Shown: positions 47,618 to 58,700 of the stretch, piece after piece | How the letters are laid out: each line of letters begins with the position of its first letter | How positions within the stretch are numbered: position 1 is the first letter of the stretch | Notes under the pieces: model-generated | The model's database searches: none | What the model saw: the letters and a program-made list of their open reading frames with translations, nothing else | What the model was told of the DNA's origin: nothing | From: Pseudoteredinibacter isoporae | GTDB taxonomy: Bacteria; Pseudomonadota; Gammaproteobacteria; Pseudomonadales; Cellvibrionaceae | Assembly: GCF_011602085.1 (NCBI RefSeq) | Contig: NZ_JAAONY010000002.1 | Span: forward strand, 372,001 to 436,000 | Length of the DNA stretch: 64,000 nt | Reading direction: 5' to 3' | Made by a program: the position numbers and the translations under genes

Positions 47618-49711
47618 CTAGAACTGGTAGCGCAACTTAACCCAGCTTTGACGGCCAGGCTCATTGACACGCACAGCGTCGGGATTAAAGGGGTCTGAGT
47701 TGGCGCTGTTCACATGGTAGGCATAAGCCTTGTCCGCCAGATTTTCGATCCCTGCTTCCAGCAACAGAGATTCCGTGATATACCAATGTCCATACAAATG
47801 CACAACGCCAAAACCGGCACTGGCTTCGTTCACATCCACATCCGGATCAAAGTGATTTTGTCGAGAAGATACGATCCATTCTGCACCTAAAGCCCAGTCA
47901 CCGGATTGGTAATCCATATTGATGCGCGCTTCCAAGGGTGCAATCTGAGCAAGATCGCCGTTATCCCCTTTACCGCGTGTGTAAGACACTCCGGCACGGG
48001 CACTGAAGGCTTCGCTCATTTGCCAACGAACATCCATTTCCGTCCCGAACAATTCGGCATCAATATTACGATAGAGGCTGTTACCGCCCTGCTTATACTG
48101 CTCGATATAATCATCCACATCGTTGTAAAACGCCGTTGCGCTCCACTCGAACTGGCCACGATTCTGTTGCAAACTGATATCCAATTGCTGATGAACTTCG
48201 GCATCGATGTCCGGATTTCCGACCCACAGGCGCCCCATGGCCGCTCGCGCAATCCATTGTTCAGACACATCGGGGCGACGCACGGAACGACTGAGATTGG
48301 CGTTAAAGCTGCGGCCATTATCCAAACTCACATCCCAGCCAAGCACGGCGCTAATCGCCGTGTCGTTCTTGCTTCGGCTGTTCGCATTGTAGAACTGCTC
48401 GTATAAACGGCTTGGTGTGGCCGCCCCCATCATTCCAGTGCTGACAGTGGCGGTATTGGCGCTGCTTTCATAATCGTCAACGCGCAAACCCAAACGCAAG
48501 CTGCTGCGCTCGGTCCATTGATAATCCAATTCACTGAACAGGCCCCATTGACGCTGCTCCACATCGGGCCACATGCGCGCAACCAGCATATCCAAGCTGC
48601 CATCCTTTCCACGATCCATAAACAGCGTCGCACGACGATCATTGGCTTGATGATCAAAACCAATGCGCCATTCACTGTTCTGACCTTCGATTGTTGCCAG
48701 GAAGCGGCCACCCCAAGTATCTGAAGACGATGGTGCTGCCATACCATTAGGCATACCGTTGCGATTACGCACAGTATAATTGTCCATGAGGTGCTCAACG
48801 TCGCTGCGATAAACATTCGCCTCGACGCGATCAATAAATGCCAGCGCCGCATCGTGCGTCCACTTCAAAGATGTGCTTCGGGAATCGGCATATACGGCAT
48901 CCATGCCGTTGCCGGCGTACCAGACATCACCTTCGCGGCTGTCTTCGTGGCTCAGTTCCAGAGTATCGTTCACTCCGATATCCCAAGCCGTCACCAAGCC
49001 CCAGCTGTCTGAATCAAACGCTGAAGCCACTTCCTGACCGTTGCCATCTTCATAGTTTTCAGAGCGCTTGCGTGCCGCGAAAACACGAATGTAGCCCTGT
49101 TCTCCACCTGCGGCCACATCAAGGCCTTGATGACTTAATTCCGAGTTTGAGGTGTAGCCCGCTTTAACATGCCCTTGCACATTGTCGTCCAGAAATTCCG
49201 GGCGCAGGTGTTTAAACAATAAGGTGCCACCGCTTCCCCCACTGCCGTGGACAACCGTACGATGGCCTTTGATAACTTGCACCGAATCGAAACTGTCGAC
49301 CCCGACATAGGTACTCGGTGGATCCATCCTTCCAGGACAGGCGCCGTAGTTAAAGGCGCCATTGCTGATGATATTCAGGTTCGCCTGGCTCTGCCCGCGA
49401 ATAATCGGGTCAAAACCTCGCCCACCACGGCGCAACGCGGTCATGCCGGTCACTGACCGCAGCAATTCACCCGCATCGTGCGTTGGCCGAGTGACGGGCG
49501 CTTCGCTGAACACCGTTTGTGCTTCGGCGTCACTGGGCTTTTCCGCTGTGACCTCGATCAATTCAATGGCCTTATCATGATTGTGCTTCGCTGGAGCTGC
49601 CCAAGTCGACGCCGACGCAACAGCGATAGCCATCGCCAAACAATGGGGAACAAATGAGGTGCTTACCGAAGTGTTGTTGGCGCTGTTCGCGCCCAAATGA
49701 AATATAGACAC
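47618..49711 (-). CDS. TonB-dependent copper receptor (OprC/NosA-like)
   Basis: 697 residues, GTG start behind AGGAAGGAAAACC. The signal peptide ends at about TWAAPA. The plug domain carries ELLRSVTGMTALRRGGRGFDPIIRGQSQANLNIISNG and the OprC-type signature FNYGACPGRMDPPSTYVGVDSFDSVQVIKGHRTVVHGSGGSGGTLLF. The beta-barrel follows to the C-terminal Phe (SWVKLRYQF). OprC of Pseudomonas binds copper and takes it up across the outer membrane. The AACPGRMDPP-type loop of OprC is present here. The copper assignment rests on this signature. Confidence 0.85.
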   Translation of the reverse strand: MSIFHLGANSANNTSVSTSFVPHCLAMAIAVASASTWAAPAKHNHDKAIELIEVTAEKPSDAEAQTVFSEAPVTRPTHDAGELLRSVTGMTALRRGGRGFDPIIRGQSQANLNIISNGAFNYGACPGRMDPPSTYVGVDSFDSVQVIKGHRTVVHGSGGSGGTLLFKHLRPEFLDDNVQGHVKAGYTSNSELSHQGLDVAAGGEQGYIRVFAARKRSENYEDGNGQEVASAFDSDSWGLVTAWDIGVNDTLELSHEDSREGDVWYAGNGMDAVYADSRSTSLKWTHDAALAFIDRVEANVYRSDVEHLMDNYTVRNRNGMPNGMAAPSSSDTWGGRFLATIEGQNSEWRIGFDHQANDRRATLFMDRGKDGSLDMLVARMWPDVEQRQWGLFSELDYQWTERSSLRLGLRVDDYESSANTATVSTGMMGAATPSRLYEQFYNANSRSKNDTAISAVLGWDVSLDNGRSFNANLSRSVRRPDVSEQWIARAAMGRLWVGNPDIDAEVHQQLDISLQQNRGQFEWSATAFYNDVDDYIEQYKQGGNSLYRNIDAELFGTEMDVRWQMSEAFSARAGVSYTRGKGDNGDLAQIAPLEARINMDYQSGDWALGAEWIVSSRQNHFDPDVDVNEASAGFGVVHLYGHWYITESLLLEAGIENLADKAYAYHVNSANSDPFNPDAVRVNEPGRQSWVKLRYQF

Positions 49712-49882
49712 GGTTTTCCTTCCTGGGGTATCGCTACTGACAGGCCGCCGTTGGCCTTGCGGATAACACCATTATAAAAACCCTACTCTGCAAATGGGAT
49801 GTGTCAAATTGTCGCGCTTGCTCCGTGGGCGGTGCTTTTGACGTAAATTGTGTTTCAAAAGCACCTGTTTCACACAGCTGCC

Positions 49883-51691
49883 TCAAAGCAGACTTTCTGG
49901 CACCACAATGCACTTCCCCGCCAGGTACTGACCCAGCGCTTTTGCGAGGCCGTCCAAACGTCCGGAGGAATCCGCACCGTTTTTTAAGTAGCGATGCAAA
50001 CAAAAGTTCAGCGCTCTTACACCAGTAAACTCATGGCGTTCAATATTCAGGCCCTGAGTATCTGGCAGAAGTTCCTGCAAACGGGAAACCGTTAAGTACT
50101 CTTTCAAATACTCAAACGCTTTGTCGTCCCTGGCCCAAACGCCCACATTCGCCAGACCGCCTTTATCACCGGAACGGGTTCCGAATACTTCACCCAATTC
50201 CACTTCCAACAACTTCACTTTATTCAATGGCTCCGCTGGCGAAGTAAGAGCAGCTTGCTCGGCATCAGACTCTTTAAGGGATGTTCTTTTTTCAGACTCA
50301 ACCTGCTTGTGTACGATAGGTTTTACCTCGATACATTCACCGTTAACATACACATGTTCAGTAATGTATTTGCTACTGACCAGGGCTGGCCAATGCACCA
50401 TATAGCTCAACACATTGCTGCTTAAACCGTGGGACAAACTCGGAACATAGCCCGGAATGCTGGCCAGGACCAATTCAAACTCTTTGGCCTTAAAATTTAA
50501 CTCCAGGGTTTCCCGATCTTTCGCATAAGCAACCAGACGCAAATAACTGAAACTTTCTTCCTGAGATTGAGCATCTCGATAAGGTGCTTGAATCAGCTCA
50601 CGAGATATGGAATCAAATTGCTCTTCACCGCCCGCAAAATGTAGCCACTGACGATAAACATAATCGGCTTTTAATTCCGCTTTGGCACCTGCCAGGGGCA
50701 CCGTCATCATGGTTTTGTAGCCTCCAAATGTATTGATGCACACTTTATGGCTGGAACTTGGGGCTGAGCCTTTGACCTGACTGACCTTCACCCGATCGTT
50801 CGAAAGCTGTTCGAGCACAATGCTGTCGAAATGGGAAACTACGTCCGGGTTAAAATACTCAGTAGTTTGGGATTCATACAGAATCTGCTCGGTTACGGTA
50901 CCGACCGATACCAAGCCATCGGTACCTTCGTGCTTATAAATTTCACTGCTGCCATCGGCAAACAATTCCGCGATGGGAAAACCAATATGCAGGTCTCTCT
51001 CCATTTCATCAAAAAAGGAATAATTTCCACCGCAGGCCTGGGGACCACACTCAATGATATGGCCAGCAACAATAGCACCGGCCAGTGCATCATAGTCATC
51101 GCGTTGCCATTGGAATTTCCACGCGCCCAGGCCCAGAACCAAAGCTGCATCGGTTGTTCGAGGTGCAATCACCACATCGGCGCCGGCATCCAATGCGGTT
51201 TTGATGCCCCAGCCACCGAGATAGGCATTGGCGGTTTTAATTTCGCGATCGCAGCTGGCCAAAGCGTCACCGGTTTCCATATTGCTCAGGGCTTCCCCTT
51301 GAGCTTGAAGCTCAGACAATCGCGGCAGCAAGTTGTCACCATCAATCCAGGCAACCTTGGGCTGCAGGCCAAGATTATTCGCCATTTTTTCCAAGGCACT
51401 TGCCAAACCAGCCGGATTAATGCCCCCCGCATTCACCACAATCTTTATCTTTTTCTCTAAACACTCCGCCAACACCTGTTGGGCCTGAAACAAAAAGTTG
51501 GCCGCGTAACCCGAGTCTTCTGGCGAATCGGACAGTTCTTGAAAGGATTTAAGCCCACCCATAGTGATTTCAGCCAGATAATCCCCTGTCAGCGCGTCAA
51601 TCGGACCACCGTTTACCATTTCCTGTGCCGCACTGAAGCGATCGCCCATAAATCCACTACAGTTTGCGATGCGAATGCTGTCTTTTTTCAT
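49883..51691 (-). CDS. AtuA-family (DUF1446) protein
   Basis: 602 residues. The N-terminal DUF1446 part begins SIRIANCSGFMGDRFSAAQEMVNGGPIDALTGDYLAEITMGGLKS, with VVNAGGINPAG and VVIAPRTTDAALVLGLG. The C-terminal ferredoxin-like domain includes LGEVFGTRSGDKGGLANVGVWARD. AtuA in Pseudomonas is required for acyclic terpene (citronellol/geranyl) catabolism but its reaction is not established. No other atu genes adjoin, so the substrate here is unclear. AGGTGACAT precedes the ATG. It is divergent from an AraC-type regulator. Confidence 0.88.
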   Translation of the reverse strand: MKKDSIRIANCSGFMGDRFSAAQEMVNGGPIDALTGDYLAEITMGGLKSFQELSDSPEDSGYAANFLFQAQQVLAECLEKKIKIVVNAGGINPAGLASALEKMANNLGLQPKVAWIDGDNLLPRLSELQAQGEALSNMETGDALASCDREIKTANAYLGGWGIKTALDAGADVVIAPRTTDAALVLGLGAWKFQWQRDDYDALAGAIVAGHIIECGPQACGGNYSFFDEMERDLHIGFPIAELFADGSSEIYKHEGTDGLVSVGTVTEQILYESQTTEYFNPDVVSHFDSIVLEQLSNDRVKVSQVKGSAPSSSHKVCINTFGGYKTMMTVPLAGAKAELKADYVYRQWLHFAGGEEQFDSISRELIQAPYRDAQSQEESFSYLRLVAYAKDRETLELNFKAKEFELVLASIPGYVPSLSHGLSSNVLSYMVHWPALVSSKYITEHVYVNGECIEVKPIVHKQVESEKRTSLKESDAEQAALTSPAEPLNKVKLLEVELGEVFGTRSGDKGGLANVGVWARDDKAFEYLKEYLTVSRLQELLPDTQGLNIERHEFTGVRALNFCLHRYLKNGADSSGRLDGLAKALGQYLAGKCIVVPESLL

Positions 51692-51816
51692 ATGTCACCT
51701 GATCGTCTGCTTTTTTGCCACAGGCTATCCCTCCCGCGATCACTTCCAGAGGTTATTTTTTGCCAAACGCAGGTCATTTATTGACAGGCGATTCCGGAAG
51801 CTCTAGCGTAAAAGCC

Positions 51817-52869
51817 ATGTTGCAAGCACCCCCAAGTTTTCAAATCCCGATTCGCATACTGAGTTCTTCAGCACAAGCGGCTGGCCTGCAGGAATCCGAA
51901 TTACACTCCGTGCTCGGAGGCAGCGGCTTAGAGCCCATCGACTTGTACCCCGGCAATCAGGAAAGCATTCCCGGTGAGGTCTTTTTTGAAATCATGGAAC
52001 GCATACGCGGCTTGCGTGAAAGCCCAACAATAAATCTCGACATTGGTGCCAACACTCAGCTCTCCGTCATGTGGCCATTAAATGAGTATTTTCTGAATGC
52101 ACCGGATTTGTATTCCGCAATGTCGGCCCCACCGGAATATCAACCATTGCGCGTGCCCTTTCTTCGCAGCAAACTGAGCCTTGAAGCCGATTATTTGAAA
52201 ATCGAATTACTGGTGTTTGTTGATGTGAGTGAAGATCGGTTGCAAGGTTTATCGGAAGTGTATTTTCAGATTATTCAAACCCTGGCCCACAGTTATATTG
52301 GTGAAGAAATTCCCGATTGCTATTTTGAGTTCCGCCATAAAGCGCCGGACTATCAAGATGCTTATCAAGACTATTTTCATGGCCATTGCTATTTTGGAAA
52401 AAACCAAAACTGTTATTACATTCCCATTGACTACGCGCGCAAGGCTAACCCGAAGGCCAACGCGGATGCCTATCAACTCGCTCAGACCATTTGCCAACAG
52501 CAACTGAAACAAGTGCCTAATCATTCCCTGACCATGGCTGATCGAGTTTGTCGTACCTTAATGTCACAACCTCTTGGAAAAATGCATGAGGATGCGGTTG
52601 CCCGCGCCCTGTTTGTCTCCAAGCGTACACTCGCTCGACGCCTGGAGGGCGAAGGCAAAAAGTTTCGTCAGGTGCGAGAAGAACTGCTGTCCGAGTTGGC
52701 CTCTCGGCAATTACGAGAAAGCCAGGCCAGCGTGGAATCCATTGCCGTTTTGCTGGGCTATTCCGATGTTGCCAATTTTCGCCGGGCCTTTAAACGCTGG
52801 TTTTCCAAAAGTCCCAGTGAGTACCGCCAATCATTCCAGAACAGCGGCTCAGGGAACAGCCATTCATAG
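51817..52869 (+). CDS. AraC family transcriptional regulator
   Basis: 350 residues from the ATG at 51817, though an in-frame TTG at 51781 and ATG at 51715 are upstream. The N-terminal arabinose-binding-type effector domain runs from about residue 20 to 200, and the C-terminal AraC helix-turn-helix has ALFVSKRTLARRLEGEGKKFRQVREEL and VESIAVLLGYSDVANFRRAFKRWFSKSPSEYRQ. It is divergent from the AtuA-family gene across about 125 bp and is the likely regulator of that gene or of the GST-type pair behind it. Confidence 0.85.
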   Translation: MLQAPPSFQIPIRILSSSAQAAGLQESELHSVLGGSGLEPIDLYPGNQESIPGEVFFEIMERIRGLRESPTINLDIGANTQLSVMWPLNEYFLNAPDLYSAMSAPPEYQPLRVPFLRSKLSLEADYLKIELLVFVDVSEDRLQGLSEVYFQIIQTLAHSYIGEEIPDCYFEFRHKAPDYQDAYQDYFHGHCYFGKNQNCYYIPIDYARKANPKANADAYQLAQTICQQQLKQVPNHSLTMADRVCRTLMSQPLGKMHEDAVARALFVSKRTLARRLEGEGKKFRQVREELLSELASRQLRESQASVESIAVLLGYSDVANFRRAFKRWFSKSPSEYRQSFQNSGSGNSHS

Positions 52870-52953
52870 TGACAGATAGCTGGCAAAAAATAACCTATTG
52901 CCCGAAATGTGCTTGTGCCAGAATGCCGCCATTCCAACGCGGGTGACATTCCG

Positions 52954-53511
52954 ATGACAACAGAAATACAAAAGCCGAGCAACACCACTGTGGATGAAAC
53001 CGAACTTCATCAATACAGTGAACAACAACTAATGGCGCTCTACCTTCGCCTTGAGGCTCCCCAACTGAATGAAATGGAAGGTGAATTCGCCGGAGAATGG
53101 CTTGACCGGGAAGCGCCTTTTTTCAGTAAGCTGATGTGGAAACTCTCCGCCTATAACAACTGGAGCAATGGCATCTGGCAAGGTAAGTCCTTTCAATTAC
53201 TTTCCCAGAACCACGGCTGGGGTTTCAACACCTTGAAAAAGTTTGGTGGCCTTGTTCGACGCTGGCCCATGCACATTCACATTGCACCGTCGAGATACGA
53301 TGGAAAAAACAGCTTCAGCCTGCGCTACGGACACTACTATTCCCTTTGCGGCCTGCTGGATGTACAAGATGAATTTCGCCGCCTCGACGATAACTGTTTG
53401 TTGGGCCTGGCACACTACCGACCAATTCTGGGCTTTTCGATTCGACCCATGTGGTTTTTAATGAAAGGCCCCGTTGGGCAATTCGATGCTTCAGGGCATT
53501 TATTAAAGTGA
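52954..53511 (+). CDS. Hypothetical protein, 185 aa
   Basis: 185 residues from the ATG at 52954; an upstream GTG at 52909 would add 15. It has no signal or membrane segment. It is rich in Trp, Phe and Tyr (WLDREAPFFSKLMWKLSAYNNWSNGIW, RRWPMHIHIAPSRYDG, SIRPMWFLMKGPVGQF). I do not recognise the family. It sits between the AraC regulator and a GST gene with small gaps (84 and 7 bp), so it probably belongs to the same transcript and may take part in the same pathway. Confidence 0.7.
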   Translation: MTTEIQKPSNTTVDETELHQYSEQQLMALYLRLEAPQLNEMEGEFAGEWLDREAPFFSKLMWKLSAYNNWSNGIWQGKSFQLLSQNHGWGFNTLKKFGGLVRRWPMHIHIAPSRYDGKNSFSLRYGHYYSLCGLLDVQDEFRRLDDNCLLGLAHYRPILGFSIRPMWFLMKGPVGQFDASGHLLK

Positions 53512-53518
53512 GTGACTT

Positions 53519-54190
53519 ATGATTACCGTACACCATCTGGAGAACTCCCAATCCATTCGCATACTGTGGCTGCTTGAAGAACTCGATGCGGAGTATCATA
53601 TCGAGCACTACAATCGCGTTGGGCCGCAAACTCTGGCCCCCGAAGAATATCGAAAGCTGCATACCATTGGTACCTCGCCCACGATCAGTGATGGCGATCT
53701 GGTGCTGCCTGAAACTGGTGCGATTATGGATTATATTCTGGACAAGCACCCGGGCAGCACCCTGCGCCCGGCACCCGGTCACCCCCAACGCGAGCGCTAT
53801 CTATATTGGCTGCATGCCACTCAGGCCAGCTATATGCCCCTGCTGTTAGAAGCACTGATTTTCAAACGTATGATTTCCAAGGTGCCGTTTTTTATCCGCC
53901 CCATTATTTCACTGGTGGTCAATAAAGTTCGCGATGGTTATTTGTGGCAACGTTACGGCCGCCACATGGAATTTATGGAAGCCGAACTCAGCCGCTCCAC
54001 CTGGTTATCCGGTGAACAGCTCACGGCGGCGGATATTGTGATGGGCTATTGTTTACAGGTTGCCGAGGTCCGTACGGGTATCGATCCAAAATACGCCCAC
54101 ATCCACGGTTTTTTAAAGCGTATGCGTGAGCGCCCGGCTTACCAGCGAGCGCTTGAGAAGAATGGCCCGTTTAACCCGCTGGCGGAATAA
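53519..54190 (+). CDS. Glutathione S-transferase family protein
   Basis: 223 residues. The N-terminal thioredoxin-like domain is ITVHHLENSQSIRILWLLEELDAEYHIEHYNR, with the cis-Pro replaced by GTSPTISDGDLVLPETGAIMDYILDKHPG. The helical C-terminal domain follows (STWLSGEQLTAADIVMGYCLQ). A short basic and aromatic insert (FKRMISKVPFFIRPIISLVVNKV) could touch the membrane. It lies 7 bp after the 185-aa gene. It probably conjugates glutathione to hydrophobic electrophiles. Confidence 0.85.
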   Translation: MITVHHLENSQSIRILWLLEELDAEYHIEHYNRVGPQTLAPEEYRKLHTIGTSPTISDGDLVLPETGAIMDYILDKHPGSTLRPAPGHPQRERYLYWLHATQASYMPLLLEALIFKRMISKVPFFIRPIISLVVNKVRDGYLWQRYGRHMEFMEAELSRSTWLSGEQLTAADIVMGYCLQVAEVRTGIDPKYAHIHGFLKRMRERPAYQRALEKNGPFNPLAE

Positions 54191-54635
54191 GGTCACCCGG
54201 CGCCGGTTATGATATGGCGCCTTCTTCCCTCTACTCTATTCTTGTCCCCCTCTTCCTTGTCATGGTTATCCCCCCCTCCCAAAACCATGTATTTCTGCTG
54301 GTTTATCCCGCGCTCTACAACTCAACCAGCAACAGATTCAACTGGTCGCAGCCTGATTGCATTCCGAAGGATATCCCCTGAGAATTGATCGGATATCAAT
54401 TTACCCCTGTCCCATGAGCTGCCCGCTCGGAAGACCCGTAAATTGGAGCCATCATGGCCCGAAATATGAAATAATATGGCCGACAGAGCCACAGCACGCA
54501 CAGCGACGTGTCAGATTATAAAGCGCCTACTCTCATTCGATGAGTACCGCGACCACACCTGATAATTCTATACCTGTAAATTGACGCCCCCGGTGAACAC
54601 AGCCATCGGCGGCAAATATGATGTATGAGGAATTT
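54191..54635. other. Intergenic region upstream of the RND pump
   Basis: About 445 bp with no gene visible. The first 100 bp are C/T-rich. GAGGAATTT before the adaptor ATG at 54636 is a good ribosome binding site. An upstream ATG at 54618 in the same frame lacks one. I found no clear operator palindrome. Confidence 0.45.
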
Positions 54636-55712
54636 ATGTCAACAATTACTCTCGGCCGCCTGATCTCTCAAAGCCTGTTTTTGGCAAGTTTGTTACTCAC
54701 AGGCGCCAAGGCCACTGCGGCCAGTGTCGATGTGGTCTACCCCGTAGGTGACAGTAAAGGCGGTGAGCTGCAAATCAGCGCCACCGTGGAAGCGGTGCAG
54801 CATTCCCAGCTGGCCACCCAACAGGCCGGATTGCTGGCTGAGCTTTTTGTCGAGGTTGGCGATAAAGTAGAAAGCGGAGCCCCACTACTGGCATTGGACA
54901 GCGAACTGGCCAAGTTGGAACTCAATGAAGCCAGGGCCAGCCTGAAAGCGGCCGAAGTTGCCCAGGAAGAAGCCGAACGTTTATACAAAGAACTAAAGGC
55001 ATTGGCGAGCAAAAAGTTTGTGGCGGCCACCCGCATCAGTGAACGCAGAGCCCAATTGGCCCAAAGTCAGGCTGAGCTGAGTCGACAACAAGCCTCTCTG
55101 GCAATTCGGGAAGAGCAACTGCGCCGCCATACTCTCTACGCGCCCTTTGATGGCATTATCGCGCAGCGCCTTGTGAATATTGGCGAATGGGTCAATCAAC
55201 AAAGTGCCGTTCTCAGTCTGGTGCAAGGCGATGCCCTGCGCTTAAAACTGGCGATTCCCCAAGAATACTTTCAGCAACTGCAACTCGGTGCCGAGGTATC
55301 CATAACCGCGGATCACGACAACCGAAAAACCCTCAACGCTCACATTGATCGCATCGTGCCTGTTTCGGACAATCAGTCCCGCGCCTTTGTGGCGTACATC
55401 ACCATCCCTGACAATGCCGGCTTGAATGTCGGCATGTCCGCCATCGTGAATATCGCGCTGAGCGATGAATCAACACAGCGTTTGTGGCTCCCCAAAAGCG
55501 CAATTAAACAGCACCCTGACGGCGGTGCCAGCGTCTTCGCGGTTGAGAACGGAAAAGCCCAACGACACATCATTCAGATTGAAGAACAAGAGAGCGAACG
55601 CGTTGCCATCACCGGCGCTCCTGCTGGTAAAGCCTATGTGAAAAGCGGCGTGGAGCTGTTACAAGACGGTGACGAGTTGACTATCGCTCGCAGCAAGGAG
55701 CCTGGCCAATGA
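54636..55712 (+). CDS. RND efflux periplasmic adaptor (membrane-fusion) protein
   Basis: 358 residues from ATG 54636. The Sec signal ends near TGAKATAA. The lipoyl motif (LATQQAGLLAELFVEVGDKVESGAPLLALD) precedes a coiled-coil hairpin of about 60 residues, which is followed by the second lipoyl half (LRRHTLYAPFDGIIAQRLVNIGEWV) and the beta-barrel domain (VSITADHDNRKTLNAHIDRIVPVSDNQSRAFVAYITIP). The adaptor links the RND pump to an outer-membrane channel. Its stop overlaps the pump ATG by 4 bp, indicating coupled translation. No outer-membrane channel gene is present here, so a shared TolC-type protein is implied. Confidence 0.9.
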   Translation: MSTITLGRLISQSLFLASLLLTGAKATAASVDVVYPVGDSKGGELQISATVEAVQHSQLATQQAGLLAELFVEVGDKVESGAPLLALDSELAKLELNEARASLKAAEVAQEEAERLYKELKALASKKFVAATRISERRAQLAQSQAELSRQQASLAIREEQLRRHTLYAPFDGIIAQRLVNIGEWVNQQSAVLSLVQGDALRLKLAIPQEYFQQLQLGAEVSITADHDNRKTLNAHIDRIVPVSDNQSRAFVAYITIPDNAGLNVGMSAIVNIALSDESTQRLWLPKSAIKQHPDGGASVFAVENGKAQRHIIQIEEQESERVAITGAPAGKAYVKSGVELLQDGDELTIARSKEPGQ

Positions 55713-58700
55713 TCGCAGCAGCGGCAAAACGCGGCCTGCTGGTCGCGGTACTGGTGTTAATCAGTACCATTCTGGGGATTGTAGCGGCCATGAAAATTCC
55801 AGTGCAGATGATTCCCGATCTGGAAGTACGCAGCATTACCGTACAAACCGGCTGGCCAGGTGCAACGCCACAAGATGTTGAAAAAGAAATCCTGATCGAG
55901 CAAGAGCGTTATCTGCGCAGTCTGCCCAATTTGCAACGCATGGTGTCACGCGCGGATATGGGGCGTGCCACCATTGAACTGGAATTTCCCTTTGGCACCA
56001 ATGTGAACGATGCCCTGATTCGGGTGAACAACGCCCTCAGTCAAGTGCCCTCGTACCCGGAAAATGTGGATCAGCCTCGCCTGTTTTCCAGCTCATTTTC
56101 CAGCAATGCTTTTATGTTCTTTCTGTTGCAACCACTGGAAGGCAACCCTTTGCAACTGGACGTTGATCTCCTGCGCGACTTTGCCGAAGACTTTGTACGT
56201 CCCCGCATGGAATCAGTGACCGGAGTTTCTGAAGTTCGTGTAAACGGTGGTGCCCGTCGGCAGATTCAAATTAAAGTGGATGCCGATCGGCTTGCCCAAC
56301 GAGGAATCAGTCTGGCGGATGTTCGCAGTGCCGTTCGTGATCGAAATCGCGATGCCTCTGCCGGTGATATCGAAAGTGGCAAAAGCCGCTATCTTCTGCG
56401 TGTCGTAGGACGATTTGAACAGCTCAAAGAACTCAAACAACTGATTGTCAAACGCCAGGGCGATGCCAATATCCTGTTGCAGGATATCGCCGAGGTAGAA
56501 CTCGACCACTTTGAAAGCCGCGGGCTGTCCTATGCCGATGGCGAACGCACTTTGCGTTTGTCGGTACGCCGCGAAAGCGGTTCTAATGTACTGGCGATCA
56601 AGGATCAAATACTGCCTCTGGTTGAAGAGCTGAACAGCCAACTGCTCGCCCAGAACGGATTGCAACTGCGCCTGCTGAGTGACGATGTAACCTACGTCAA
56701 AAGCTCGTTGGAAAACGTATGGTTTAACCTTGCCCTGGGCGCCCTGCTCGCGACATTGGTGATGTATTACTTCCTGAGATCCGGCCGTGCAACGCTGGTG
56801 GGAGTCTTTGGTATCCCATTGTGTACCATCGCCGCCTTTATCGGCTTGCTGGCCTTCTCACGAACCATCAATGTAATTTCACTCGCCGGGGTGGCCTTTG
56901 CTATCGGGATGACGGTAGACAATACCATTGTTGTTCTTGAATCGATTGTTCAGGCCAAACAAAAAGGCCGGAATAAACTCGATGCTGTGATTAAAGGCGT
57001 GCAAGATGTTTGGCCAGCGGTACTGGCCTCAACCGCAACCACAGTTCTGGTATTCGCCCCGATTTTGTTCGTTGTGGAAGAAGCCGGACAACTGTATTCC
57101 GATATCGCTATTGCCATCGCGGCGGCGATCATCGCCTCCATGCTGATCGCTATTTTTGTGGTGCCGGTCGCATTGGCTCAATTGCGCAGCCGCAGTGATC
57201 TAAAGCCCAATCGCAACTACAAACTCTCACCCCGCTGGCTGAGCCTGGTTAATTTTGTAACTGCCAGCAAATCGCGTGCGCGAATGATTTCTGCGGCAAT
57301 CGCCGGCGGTATTCTGCTCAGTGCTTACGTCTTAATGCCGGCGGCCGAATACCTTCCGGAAGGTGAAGAGCCGAAAGCGTTTTCCATGATGATTGCTCCC
57401 CCCGATTATAATCTTTCACAAATGGAGAGCATTGCGACAGAACTGCGAGCCTATTTTAAACCGTATCTGGATCAGGACATTAATGCCTTTGAACCGGAGA
57501 AAGACGCCATGCCACCCATGGCTTATTACAGCATGACAGTTTCCGCGGGGCGCATTTGGTTTCTGAGTGCCCCCAAAGACCCCAATAATATTGGCGCCAT
57601 GATGACAGGCATCACCGAGAAGTTTAAAAGCTACTCTGGAATGCGCGCGTTTTCTTCACGCGGTTCAATCATTTCCAGTAACGATGGTGGTACGCGCGCA
57701 GTCGCTGTAGACATTGCGGGCAATAACACCGTCGAACTTTACCGCGCAGCCGAAGCGGTGTATCAGCAGGCCGAGATTGTTTTCGATAAGCCCCAGATCA
57801 ATTCCGAGCCTCGTTCTCTGAGCCTGGATCAGCCCTTAATCGAAATCAAACCCCGCTGGAATCGACTCGCCGAGCTGAATATCCGCAATCAGGATTTCAA
57901 TTACGCCGTCGCGGCACTTAGTGATGGTGCCTATGTGGATGAGTTTATTCTCGACGACGATAAGGTCGACATCTTTCTGTTCAGCGGTGCCGGTACCGAG
58001 CAAAGCCTGGATCAACTTGCAGCAACACCCATGGTAAGCCCTGGCGGCAGTATTCTGCCTTTGGGTGCCCTTGCCGATTTGGTCGAAAGCAAAAACAGTA
58101 ATTCCGTGCGCCGGGTAGATGGTAACCGAACCGTTACCGTTTATATCATTCCGCCACGCGAGGTTGCGTTGGAAACGGCGGAAGCACTGGTTCGCGAGGA
58201 GTTGATTCCAAGTCTGTGGCAAGCGGGCAAGATAGCCCAGGGCATTAAGCTTGGAATCAGTGGTGCGGCCGACCAGCTCGAAGCCACACGCAGCTCTCTC
58301 TCGAGTAATTTTGCCATTGCTCTGATTTTGATTTACCTGTTGTTGGTGGCTATTTTCAGTCACTGGCAAATGCCGCTGTTTATTTTAGCGACGGTTCCTC
58401 TTGGCATGGCAGGTGGCTTATTGGGGTTAATCGCTGCCAATGCTTTTGGCAGCCTTGGCAGTGCCATGGGTTTTGCGGGTTTCCACCAGCCCTTTGACAT
58501 GATTACTATGCTGGGCTTCTTGATTCTTTTGGGAACCGTAGTCAACAATCCCATCTTGATTGTGGATCAAACTCGTCGCTTTATGGACGAAGGCGTTGCT
58601 GTTCAGGACGCCGTTCGCCAGGCCGTCAGCAAGCGTTTGAAACCGATCTTAATGTCCACCGCCACGACCCTGTTTGGTCTGGCGCCCCTGGTGTTGATTC

